A stretch of 60,246 nucleotides of DNA, taken from Saprolegnia diclina VS20 (Eukaryota > Oomycota > Saprolegniomycetes > Saprolegniales > Saprolegniaceae). The position numbers and the translations under genes were made by a program. Shown here piece by piece: positions 20,010-28,517 of the stretch. The stretch is from the NCBI RefSeq assembly GCF_000281045.1, contig NW_008246068.1, forward strand, positions 1,260,036-1,320,281, in the 5' to 3' direction. Position 1 is the first letter of the stretch, and every line of letters starts with the position of its first letter. The notes under the pieces are model-generated. The model was not told the origin of the DNA and made no database searches. It saw only the letters and a program-made list of their open reading frames with translations.

Positions 20010-22805
20010 ATGGAGCCGACGATCTTCGTGCGCAATATGGCCGACGGCGACGTCACCCGCCACGCGCTGCTGCTGCTCGAGTGCGAGTTCATGTGCGACT
20101 GGGACCTCCCGACGAATGTGCTCGCCGAGGTGCAGATCGGCGACGCCGCCACGTACTGGCCGGTCGCGCCGTCCGGTCGCTTCAAGGCGCTCGTGCATCT
20201 GCCGCGCGTCGGCGCGCACGACATTGTCATCAACGTCGCCGAGTGCTACACGTTCCTCTCGGTCACGTACGCGCTTCCGACCACCGACCACAAGATCCGC
20301 TTCCACTACCAGAAATGCGCCGGTGACGACGGGTCGTTTGACGCGCCTCGGGGCGCCGACAACTCGGAGGCGATGGCAGTCGCCAAGATCAAGTTTAATG
20401 CGCTCTTGTTGCAGACGGCGATGGCGGCGCTCCTGCCCAACCACGAGACCTTTGCCCTCGAAGTCGACGAGGACGGCCAGCCGATCGTGCACGTGATCGA
20501 AACGAGCTTTGGCCTCGCTGCTGCCCACGCCGCGACCGACCAAGAGCTCTACGCGCTTGTCGCCAAGGACATGGAGGCGCTGGGGTATCACCACTGCGTG
20601 CGCGGGACGCAGTGGAAGCACGCTGTCATCCTCGGCTGCTCGCGCTACAACCCGTCGACGCGCAAGGCCGACGGGCACTTGGCACTCGGCGGCAATGCGC
20701 ACGCGATGTTTGGCGCCTGCGGCTTGCACACGTGGGCAGCCACCGTCGGTGAAGTGTCGAGCAAGTTTCTCGATGGGACGCTCATCGATGCGTCCCGGCT
20801 GCTCGATGACAGCTGCCACCGCAAGACCCACTGGGCCAACTACGCGACGGGCCTTGGCGCCTTCTTGCACGAGCTCGGCCATGCGCTCGGGCTCGGCCAT
20901 GCGGTCGACGGCATCATGGCCCGGGGCTTTGACAACCTCAACCGGCTCTTTTGCATTTTTGAGCCCAAGCCTTTGCTCCAAGGCGCGGTCTATTCGCACG
21001 CGTACGCCGACGGCAAGCTCATGCTGCACCAGCAACAAGTGGTCGAAGTGTCGGACGTCCACGGCGCGCACTGGCACCGCGCGGATGTGCTGCGCCTGCG
21101 CACGTGCAAGTGGCTCGCAGCATCGCGGGTGCTCGAGCCGAGTGGCGCGCCGGCGGTCAATTGGCGCCGGGATTTGCTTGGACCGGTTGGGTATGGCACC
21201 CACGACGGCCAACTCACGCCATTTGAAGCCAACGACGAGACGACTGCGGGCATTTTGATCACGTCTGGTGCGTACGTCGACCGGCTGGAGCAACTCTCGC
21301 CGTCGACGCTCAACGATTTGCTCCTCGCCGATCTTAGCGTCGGTGGCAACCAAGATCTCTTTGTACTGCTCGACCACGAGTACATTTTGCGGGTCGATGT
21401 CCACGCCGTCGCTTGGGTCGACGGCCTTCGGTTCCACACCAACCTCCGCACGACGCGCATGTATGGCGGTGGCAGTGGCATTGCACCGCGGTCGCTGGTC
21501 GCGCCACGTGGGCACTACATTGCGTCGCTCTTTGGAGCCCACGGCCAGCACCATCTCGGGCGCGTCGGCGCCGTCGTTCGCCGCCTGCCGTCGACCGAGC
21601 TAACACGGACGCTGCTGCCGGCACCGACAACGGCCACGACTGGGCTGTTTGCATCGGCGCTCTCGTCGTTGTTTGGCCCGACCGTGCATACTCTCCCGGC
21701 GGTTGGCGACGGCGCCTACGACGGCGACCAAGACCCATTTTCGTTCAAAGACGGACTGGGTGCGGTCGTCATCTCGTGTGCGACGTATGTGACCAACCTC
21801 AAGTGCCTCTCGGTGTCGGAGGCGGCGGCGCAGCTGGCCGACGGCTTGTACTGCAGCGACGACCAACACGTCTTTGCGCTCGTACCGGGCGAACACCTCG
21901 TCCAAGTCGACGTTCGGTCGGGCGCGTGGGTTGACGCACTCCGATTTGTCACCAACAAGCGCGTCACGCCGTGGTATGGCGGCGACGGCGGCGTCTCGTC
22001 GGCGCTCGTGTGCCCGCCAAGACATGCGATCGTCGGCTTTTTCGGCTCGATTGGCGACAACTACGTCGGGACCTTGGGCGCCTACTACTCGGAGCTGCCG
22101 CCGACAACTGTGCCACAAGCACCGACGTCGGTCGTCGCGCCGCTGGAGGCGCCCGTGTCGACACCGATCGGTGTTGTGGTTGTCGCGACGGCCACCGACG
22201 TCCAGCTTGTTGCAACGTTTGCATCGATGGCGGCGTACGCCGAACTCCGCGCCCAGCATCCGCACCATGTTGTCTTTGTCTTTGCCGAGCACGATACGCT
22301 CGTGCAAGTCGACGTGTGCCGCCCGGACGGCGTCACAGTCACTGGCGTCGGTCTGCACTCGGCCCGCCTCGGCAGCGCGTGGTATGGTCACTTTGACGCG
22401 GCGTCACTCGCCTACTTGAGCGCACCAAGCGCATATCTCTCGCATCTGCACATTGCCGGCGCCGACGTCTCGTACGAGTTTGCGGCGACGACGTCAACGA
22501 CGACGGCACCAACGTTTCTCAACGATGGTACGACGGTGGTCGACGCCGGCGAGGCCAACGCCTGCCTCGACTCGCGTGTCGGTCTTGTCGCGGCGGTGGT
22601 CTGCCGCCACAACAATGGCGACGCACTTGTCGACAAGACGCTCGAGTGGTCCAACGTGTCGCTGGACACGACACCGCCGTTGACGTGGTATGTGTCGCGC
22701 GCCATTGTGAGCAAGAGCCTGCCGGACGCTGCGACGCCGCACGGACTCTTGGCGATTGATGTCGCTGGCGTCACTACGTATGCGCCGAGTGGTGACTTTT
22801 CGTAA
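20010..22805 (+). CDS. zinc metallopeptidase (YIL108W-like) with jacalin-like lectin repeats
   Basis: Single exon, 931 aa from the first ATG at 20010; the frame is open further upstream only with a GTG. The zinc site HELGHALGLGHAVDG matches HExxHxxGxxH, followed by the Met-turn-like IMARG. The N-terminal part matches the layout of the putative peptidase family of yeast YIL108W (FKALVHLP, HDIVINVAE, MEALGYHHC). The C-terminal half holds three jacalin-like beta-prism repeats, seen from VDGLRFHTNLRTTRMYGG, VDALRFVTNKRVTPWYGG and a weaker third with GLHSARLGSAWYG, each followed by a glycine-rich turn. No signal peptide is evident, so action may be intracellular. Fungal relatives also combine this peptidase with a jacalin-like C-terminus; here the lectin module is multiplied. 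The natural substrate of the family is not established to my knowledge. Confidence 0.88.
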   Translation: MEPTIFVRNMADGDVTRHALLLLECEFMCDWDLPTNVLAEVQIGDAATYWPVAPSGRFKALVHLPRVGAHDIVINVAECYTFLSVTYALPTTDHKIRFHYQKCAGDDGSFDAPRGADNSEAMAVAKIKFNALLLQTAMAALLPNHETFALEVDEDGQPIVHVIETSFGLAAAHAATDQELYALVAKDMEALGYHHCVRGTQWKHAVILGCSRYNPSTRKADGHLALGGNAHAMFGACGLHTWAATVGEVSSKFLDGTLIDASRLLDDSCHRKTHWANYATGLGAFLHELGHALGLGHAVDGIMARGFDNLNRLFCIFEPKPLLQGAVYSHAYADGKLMLHQQQVVEVSDVHGAHWHRADVLRLRTCKWLAASRVLEPSGAPAVNWRRDLLGPVGYGTHDGQLTPFEANDETTAGILITSGAYVDRLEQLSPSTLNDLLLADLSVGGNQDLFVLLDHEYILRVDVHAVAWVDGLRFHTNLRTTRMYGGGSGIAPRSLVAPRGHYIASLFGAHGQHHLGRVGAVVRRLPSTELTRTLLPAPTTATTGLFASALSSLFGPTVHTLPAVGDGAYDGDQDPFSFKDGLGAVVISCATYVTNLKCLSVSEAAAQLADGLYCSDDQHVFALVPGEHLVQVDVRSGAWVDALRFVTNKRVTPWYGGDGGVSSALVCPPRHAIVGFFGSIGDNYVGTLGAYYSELPPTTVPQAPTSVVAPLEAPVSTPIGVVVVATATDVQLVATFASMAAYAELRAQHPHHVVFVFAEHDTLVQVDVCRPDGVTVTGVGLHSARLGSAWYGHFDAASLAYLSAPSAYLSHLHIAGADVSYEFAATTSTTTAPTFLNDGTTVVDAGEANACLDSRVGLVAAVVCRHNNGDALVDKTLEWSNVSLDTTPPLTWYVSRAIVSKSLPDAATPHGLLAIDVAGVTTYAPSGDFS

Positions 22806-22978
22806 ACCCTAATCCACGAGTTGATGCAGACCAAGTGTTTGTAGAAGAAGACTCTTCTCGCCGAAATAAAGTTAGAGGAATGAGATATCAGAACCAGTAG
22901 TTTGAGTGCGCCTAGCGCTGCGTATATGCTACGCACAAGACTCAAGCAAGCAAGGAGGTCGGTAGTGGGTTAGTAGAA

Positions 22979-25963
22979 TTAAGGAGAGAGGTGGGCGAGC
23001 GCGCTTTGCTGCAAGAGCGTGAGCAAATGCCGCATTTCGGTCGTCGAGAATGCCTTGTAGACGCTATAGTGCTCGTCCGCGACGACGTCGGCCAGCTGCA
23101 GCGCATCCCGCGCCAACGGGCGCGTCATCGTGGGAATCGCCGCCGCCGGGTAAAACTGCAGCCGCTCGATCGCTGCGAGCGTCTCCATTTGGACGCGGTG
23201 CGCGGAAAACACGAGCGACGGGAGGCAGCGCGCGCGAAGAGCGTCGGCGTTATCGATCGCAGAGTGCAGGAGCCAGCCGTGTTCAAAGTGGAGCACGTCG
23301 GTGAGCGCGGCAAGAGCGACCGACGCCCGAAACAACAACGTCTTGACCTCGGCCTCTTCCTCCGAGAAGCAGTGCACGGCGCACCGGGCGCCAACCAGCG
23401 ACCGCCACGCATCATAGGCCTCAGTGGCCTCGACATACGCCTTCCACGCCAAGTGCTCGCGAACGGTGCGGCGCAACTCGTCGGCGCGGTCGCCAAAATC
23501 AACCTGATCGAGAAGCGCGAGCGTGTCGACAGGCAAGGCTGCAAGCAATGGCTTCAAGCTCGAGTGCTTGTCCTCGAGCACAAAGCGCCGAGCGAGCAGG
23601 TTGGCTTGGACCACGGCTTCGGCGCGGTGGCTCTCGTCGTAGCAGAGGATCTCGAGCGCGCCGATGCGCATGGCGTCCGAGGCGTTTGGCATCGTCATCC
23701 TCGCCTCGGCGGCGGTCTTGGCCACGTGCGCAAAGAGCGGTGGCGGGCAAAACGGCGCGATCGACGCGAGGCATGCATGCGACGGGACCATCGTGACGCA
23801 CTGCGCGTAGACAGCGCCGCGCGCGTCTTCCGGAAGCGACGACGCGTAGAGCGCGACGAGCTTGAAGTGCTTGTGCTGCACGAGGTGCCGCAGGTACGCC
23901 TTCAGCACCTTGTGGCCGGCGTTGACGTCAAACACTTCGCCGGTCGTCTGCAGAAAGAGGACAAAGTGCGCGCCAAACCGCAGCAATTGCGGTGACGCGC
24001 GGTGCGTCGACGGCACATTGAGCCCAAGGTCCCACGAGAACGGCTCGGCATCCGTGTCGACCAGGCCGGCGAGGATGTCGCGGACGATGACGTCGACGCG
24101 CGACGCGACGAGCTTGGCCTGGATGCGGCGGTGCGGGTGCATCGCCTGCTCGCGCACGACCGCATTCGCGCTGCCCGAGACATCGGCAAAGAGCGCGTCC
24201 ATGCTCGAGATATACCGCCCGCCGATCGCCTTGGTCGACGTCAGAAATGAACGGTAGAGACGCATGTGGTCCGTGTTGAGCTCGAGCGCCAGCGACGTCG
24301 ACTGCGCCTTGAGCTCCAAAAGGTGCGAGATGGCGTCGTCTTCAATGTGGCCGACCGCCGCTTTTGTGAGCGCCCACACGTGGTCTTCCCAGCACGCGCA
24401 GGTCGGCGATGACAGCAGGACGTTGGCGTTGCCAGACAAAGCAGCGTACACGATACGCTCGAGCTCCCGCGCCTGCAGGCTCGTCGTCTTGGCCATAGAC
24501 GCCGTGGCATTGGCGTCGGACAGCTGCCAGCACATTTGTTTCCAGAGCATGCGGTACGGGTTGCCCCAGCGCGTGACGCCGTCGTCGCCTTCGCACGCGC
24601 CGTTGACTTCACCGCCTGCGAGGCTGGCCGCGCGCCACGGCTGGCCGAGCTGAATGCAGAGGTCCGCGGCCTCGCGCGGCTTGCCGGCGCGGAGGAGGCG
24701 CCACACACTCGTGAGCAAGTCGAGTTCGTCTTCGGCGTCGTCGTCGTCGACGTAGCTGTCGCCTTCGCGCAACGGGCCGTCGGGGTCCATGGCACAGACG
24801 ACGCTCGAGCGGCGCTGGCGCTGGAGCTGCTTGAGCGTGCGCGCATGCATGTGGCGCTTCTCGGTCGTCGCCTCCACGTTCTCGGCGGCGACCGCTTCAA
24901 GCCACTTGAGGACAGTCTTTTGAAGCGCGTAGAGCTTGTTGCGGTTCTCGAGCGCCGCGATCGCGTCGAGCTCGGTCGACGACGCCGTCAATGGCAGCTG
25001 CGACGAGGTCTGCAGGACGCAGAGGTCGTCGTTCTTTAGGATGCTGAGCTCGCGAAGCTCGTAGAGCAACCGCCACGTGTTGCGCTCGTTCTTGAGTTCG
25101 TTGAGGAGCACGCTCGGGTCCGGCTGTTTATTTTGAAAGGAAAAGCCGTGCTGCAGCGAGAAGGGCGCCGGCGTCGAGGAGGACGAGGATGGGACGCCGG
25201 CCTTGACGCGGGCTTCGATCTCGTTTTGGAGAATCTCGACGTACTGCGAGAGCACTTGCTGGCAGAGCTGGTTCGGGTCCTCGACCATCTCGAGCTTGGT
25301 GTACAGCTGGTCGAGCGCGGTCGCAAACGCCTCTTCTTCCGGACGCACCGAATGCTCCATCCATGTCGCTCGGTGCATCGTCGGGTTGCTGTACGTGTTA
25401 TCGTTGTCGTTGCTCTGCGTCGTGTACGCATTCGAGATGGACGAGATCGTTGCATGGTCGTGCGAGCGCATGTTTGCCTTGGGCGACCGCGACGACGACG
25501 CGAGCTGCAAGTGGAGCGTTCCTTCGAGCGCAAGGCCGCAGTCCAAGAGCACCCAGTCGCTCGGCACCTCCTGGCCTTGAAAGAGACCTACAAAGCGCGG
25601 CGCGTCCGACGGCTTGGGCGTGCTCTGGCGCTTGGCCCATGCCAGGTAGAGCACATGGCCGATGGTCGTCGTCGCCGCGTCCACGTCCACATATTCGACC
25701 GATCGATCCGGGAACTGGACTTTGACGTGCGCCATGCCCTTCTTGACCGACTTTTCGACCGACGCCGCCTCGAGCTCGTCCAGGAGGGCGGCGGCCTTGG
25801 CCGCGCGGCTCGCTTCGGGCCGCGTCGCTACAGGCTCATACGACGTCATGTCCACGTCCTCGACGGTCGAGGCCTCATGGCGCTCCTCTTCTTCCTGCAG
25901 CTGCGCGAGGAAGGCCAGCGACGACTCGGCCGCGAGGATGAGGTCGCTCGTCCGCTGCGCCAT
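22979..25963 (-). CDS. NUP107: nuclear pore complex protein NUP107/NUP84
   Basis: Single exon, 994 aa from ATG 25963. The frame continues upstream to an ATG at 26062, but those 33 residues overlap AT-rich promoter-like sequence with paired ATCCGG motifs, so 25963 is preferred. The N-terminus (to about residue 180) is acidic and contains a beta-grasp-like stretch (VKVQFPDRSVEYVDVD ... TTTIGHVLYLAW). The rest is the helical NUP107 solenoid: NERNTWRLLYELREL, LTSVWRLLRAGKPREAADLC, GQPWRAASLAGGEV, GNPYRMLWKQMCWQL and LERIVYAALSGN, then alpha-helical repeats to the C-terminus. NUP107 is a core scaffold subunit of the Y-shaped (NUP84/NUP107-160) complex of the nuclear pore. The N-terminal ubiquitin-like stretch is not a standard part of animal NUP107 and deserves checking. 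Confidence 0.88.
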   Translation of the reverse strand: MAQRTSDLILAAESSLAFLAQLQEEEERHEASTVEDVDMTSYEPVATRPEASRAAKAAALLDELEAASVEKSVKKGMAHVKVQFPDRSVEYVDVDAATTTIGHVLYLAWAKRQSTPKPSDAPRFVGLFQGQEVPSDWVLLDCGLALEGTLHLQLASSSRSPKANMRSHDHATISSISNAYTTQSNDNDNTYSNPTMHRATWMEHSVRPEEEAFATALDQLYTKLEMVEDPNQLCQQVLSQYVEILQNEIEARVKAGVPSSSSSTPAPFSLQHGFSFQNKQPDPSVLLNELKNERNTWRLLYELRELSILKNDDLCVLQTSSQLPLTASSTELDAIAALENRNKLYALQKTVLKWLEAVAAENVEATTEKRHMHARTLKQLQRQRRSSVVCAMDPDGPLREGDSYVDDDDAEDELDLLTSVWRLLRAGKPREAADLCIQLGQPWRAASLAGGEVNGACEGDDGVTRWGNPYRMLWKQMCWQLSDANATASMAKTTSLQARELERIVYAALSGNANVLLSSPTCACWEDHVWALTKAAVGHIEDDAISHLLELKAQSTSLALELNTDHMRLYRSFLTSTKAIGGRYISSMDALFADVSGSANAVVREQAMHPHRRIQAKLVASRVDVIVRDILAGLVDTDAEPFSWDLGLNVPSTHRASPQLLRFGAHFVLFLQTTGEVFDVNAGHKVLKAYLRHLVQHKHFKLVALYASSLPEDARGAVYAQCVTMVPSHACLASIAPFCPPPLFAHVAKTAAEARMTMPNASDAMRIGALEILCYDESHRAEAVVQANLLARRFVLEDKHSSLKPLLAALPVDTLALLDQVDFGDRADELRRTVREHLAWKAYVEATEAYDAWRSLVGARCAVHCFSEEEAEVKTLLFRASVALAALTDVLHFEHGWLLHSAIDNADALRARCLPSLVFSAHRVQMETLAAIERLQFYPAAAIPTMTRPLARDALQLADVVADEHYSVYKAFSTTEMRHLLTLLQQSALAHLSP

Positions 25964-26442
25964 TGCGTTTTCAGTGGCGTGGAGCAAATTCAGCCTCGCC
26001 AATTTTATTAAATTATCCGGATAAGAGTACGGATACCCTCGACGATATCCGGAAAATTGCATGTTGAACCGGAGATGATGAGGTTGAAGCAGGCGTGTCC
26101 AAGCAAGGACCCTTCAAGGACTCGCGCGTCGCGCCGTCGCACGTGCTTTATAGTGTCACGACGGCGAGCTCGCACGGCCGCAACGCTCTTCGCAGCCTAC
26201 TGACGCGCAGATGCATCGCCGACGTGGACGACTAGCGACGACAGAGCTTAGTTCTTGCTACTACTTGGTGGAGCTCAAACTCAAGGGTGTTATTCTATCC
26301 CTTGCTCAAACTCGACGCAGTTTTGCATCCAATATATTGCAATCAAGCTCTATCGCTCCCGAGAGTCGTTGGATCCATGAAAGAAGCCTCCCGCGCTGGC
26401 TGGCTACAAGCTCACCTACACGACGCCGCAGTTGATACGAGG
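25964..26442. other. NUP107 promoter side, no gene seen
   Basis: Contains the palindrome ATCCGGAT at 26015-26022 and ATCCGG at 26047-26052, 52 and 84 nt upstream of the NUP107 ATG. Nothing else is recognised before the dispersed repeat at 26443. Confidence 0.5.
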
Positions 26443-26767
26443 TGTTGCGAGGTCTCCGTAGTCAGCCAAACCTTGACGTGAATGCAGCGAGGCCACCAAA
26501 ACGGTGTAGGGCGCAAGAATTATATTTGCAGCAGTACGCTCGCACGAGAGACTAGTTACGCTTTTGTAATACGATCTTCCACACGGCGGTTAAGACCCGA
26601 CGTATCGACTTGGTGCTAGCCAAACTGGTCGGGCTCTCCAAGCTGCTCTGGAAGGTCCATCTATCGTATAAAATGCATCTGCGAACCAGGTGCTGACCAA
26701 CTAGGCAAAACGACTCACACAAGTCGTTTTGCAAATGCCCTTTTGGTGCCAAAATAATGATGGTCAT
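26443..26767 (-). repeat. dispersed repeat, copy A (inverted relative to 40942-41267)
   Basis: The reverse complement of this stretch aligns with 40942-41267 over essentially its whole length, roughly 85-90% by eye with a few short gaps. Strongly conserved blocks include ATGACCATCATTATTTTGGC, CTGGTTCGCAGATGCATTT and TGGACCTTCCAGAGCAGCTT. Read on its repeat strand it starts a short open frame (MTIIILAPKGHLQNDL) whose wording is shared by the other copy. No terminal inverted repeats, poly-A tail or target duplication is clear. It may be a non-autonomous element or an old dispersed duplication. Confidence 0.8.
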
Positions 26768-27008
26768 TAGTTTGCCCGGCTGGCGTGGACGTGCAGTGGA
26801 GAACTCTTGTGAGTACGAGCGATGATCTCCCTGCTCTACCGATGCCTTAGGGCATGCACGGTCAGCCAAGGACTCCTTGCCGTCGACGGACTCTGGCTTT
26901 TATAGTATTCGACCAACAATAATGTCTTATGTCGATGCAACCATCTGGACTAGTGCGAAATTCATCAAAATGACTGGGAGGACATTCGTGGCTGCATCAG
27001 TAGGACTA
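26768..27008. other. 3' flank of ligase gene
   Basis: No gene seen between the repeat and the stop codon of the AMP-forming ligase. Confidence 0.5.
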
Positions 27009-28424
27009 CTACTCTGGGATCGAGTAGAGGAGCTTTCCGGCGGCGCTGCACGCCAAATGCTGTACCTTTCGAATGTCGATGGTCGAGACATACGACGGCA
27101 GCAGCGAACGGCAGACGATCGCTACTTCGTGCTCGGGCAGCGACGTCACGACGAGGAGCACGACCTTCTCGGGCAAAGCTTCAACAACGGGCATAAGAGC
27201 ATCCGAGATCGTCGGGTGTTGCAAGACCGCGTCTTCGAGTTCGTGCCGGGGTACAAAGAGCGTAAACGTGCCGGTGCGGAAGCGCACGGGCGCCCGCAGA
27301 CGGTCGCCGACAAACACGTGGCCGTCGACCACGGCGCCGCCGTCCGACGTTCGGTAAAACCCATCCGCGCTAATGCGGACGAGCGCTTGCTGCTCGACGT
27401 AGCCCGCACACTGCCACGGTGTCTGGACAACCAGCTCACCGTCTTCGCCGTCGCGACACACCATGCCGACGCTTGGCTTTTGCACGCGCACGACAGCGCC
27501 GGGCCAGAGCGCACCGGCGTTCGCAAGACGGTCGTGCGTTGGCGGTGCGACACCGGGCCGAATCCCACCGGCGGCAATACCTCCGGTTTCGGTCGACCCA
27601 TAGTTCTGTACGAGGGCGAGGCCAAAATCGCGGCGCAGCGCTGTGTGCATCTCGGTCGGCAGGGTCACACCGGCGCTGTAGGCCAAGTCGGCAAACAACG
27701 GTACCGGTTGCACAAGCTGCAATAGCGGTGCGTAGGTACCTGGCGTTCCAAAGACAATGGTCACGGCATGTGGCGCCGGCGTCGACAAGACGGGCACAAG
27801 GGCGTCCATGCCGCTGCTCATGACAAGCGTCGACATGTCGCCATGCGGCGACGTCATGATGGCGAAGAGCGCATTGATCGCATACGCGTGGGCTATCGAC
27901 GAAGCGAGCACAAAGCGGCAGGGACGACGTGGGAACATGGCGGCCTGCGTCGCGTCGCCCTGCGCGTACATGCTTGGCCACGAGCACGCGACAACTTTGG
28001 AAGTGCCCGTGCTGCCCGACGTAAGCATGCACACACCGCCGTCACGTCCGAACGCCGCAAGCGGCCAGGCTGGAACGGACGTCGGTGGTGTCGTCGTCAG
28101 CGCCACGGTACTTGCCGTCGCGTCGACGATTGACGCGGCGCCGGTTTGCGCAATCGCATACTCGAGCAAGTGCAGGCGCGACGCCGGTAAGAGGACCACG
28201 ACGTGCTTGCTCTGGGCGGCGGCTACGATGGCGGCGGCGCTCGCGAGGTCGTTGCGAACCACGAGCACATACACGGACGGCGTGGCACCGACGAGCGTCT
28301 CGAGGAGCGCTACTCCCGTACGCAGCAGCGCCGAGCGCGCATTGCTTACGATGACCGGGGAATCGGTGCTTGGTGACGCAGCCGCCTCGAGCAGCGCCAG
28401 CCGGCCGGCGCGTCGGACGATCAT
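27009..28424 (-). CDS. AMP-forming acyl/aryl ligase (ANL superfamily)
   Basis: Single exon, 471 aa from the first plausible ATG at 28424; the open frame extends further upstream only through promoter sequence. ANL motifs appear in order: the phosphate loop MLTSGSTGTSK, the adenine/Mg motif QNYGSTETGG, GELVVQTPW, GFYRTSDGG (the ribose-binding Asp is normally in YxTGD) and the C-terminal catalytic lysine region CSAAGKLLYSIPE. It is short for the superfamily (usually 500-600 aa), mainly because the N-terminal subdomain is abbreviated. Such enzymes activate a carboxylate with ATP to an adenylate and pass it to CoA or a carrier thiol. The carboxylate cannot be predicted; no carrier protein gene is adjacent. 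No SKL-type peroxisomal signal is present. It is head to head with the dynein-like gene, 93 bp apart. Confidence 0.88.
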   Translation of the reverse strand: MIVRRAGRLALLEAAASPSTDSPVIVSNARSALLRTGVALLETLVGATPSVYVLVVRNDLASAAAIVAAAQSKHVVVLLPASRLHLLEYAIAQTGAASIVDATASTVALTTTPPTSVPAWPLAAFGRDGGVCMLTSGSTGTSKVVACSWPSMYAQGDATQAAMFPRRPCRFVLASSIAHAYAINALFAIMTSPHGDMSTLVMSSGMDALVPVLSTPAPHAVTIVFGTPGTYAPLLQLVQPVPLFADLAYSAGVTLPTEMHTALRRDFGLALVQNYGSTETGGIAAGGIRPGVAPPTHDRLANAGALWPGAVVRVQKPSVGMVCRDGEDGELVVQTPWQCAGYVEQQALVRISADGFYRTSDGGAVVDGHVFVGDRLRAPVRFRTGTFTLFVPRHELEDAVLQHPTISDALMPVVEALPEKVVLLVVTSLPEHEVAIVCRSLLPSYVSTIDIRKVQHLACSAAGKLLYSIPE

Positions 28425-28517
28425 GGACGTTCGGATCACTTTTGATTGGTCGCCACTTTGCACTTGCACATGATTGGTCGCTTTTGGAGGGACAATGCAG
28501 TTGGATCTTGCGCGACC
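28425..28517. promoter_or_regulatory. 93-bp divergent promoter, ligase and dynein-like genes
   Basis: Only 93 bp separate the two start codons. ATTGG boxes lie at 28445-28449 and 28473-28477, both within a repeated TGATTGGTCGC phrase. The first is embedded in TCACTTTTGATTGG, which resembles the oomycete initiator fused to a CCAAT box. The same TTTTGATTGG phrase occurs in the IMP4/MPP10 promoter (9221) and upstream of the TUG-like gene (45486). Confidence 0.55.

Noticed and set aside
19836-21554. 572-codon antisense frame over the metallopeptidase
   Set aside because: A shadow of a strongly biased coding strand; the sense strand carries the HExxHxxGxxH motif and lectin repeats.
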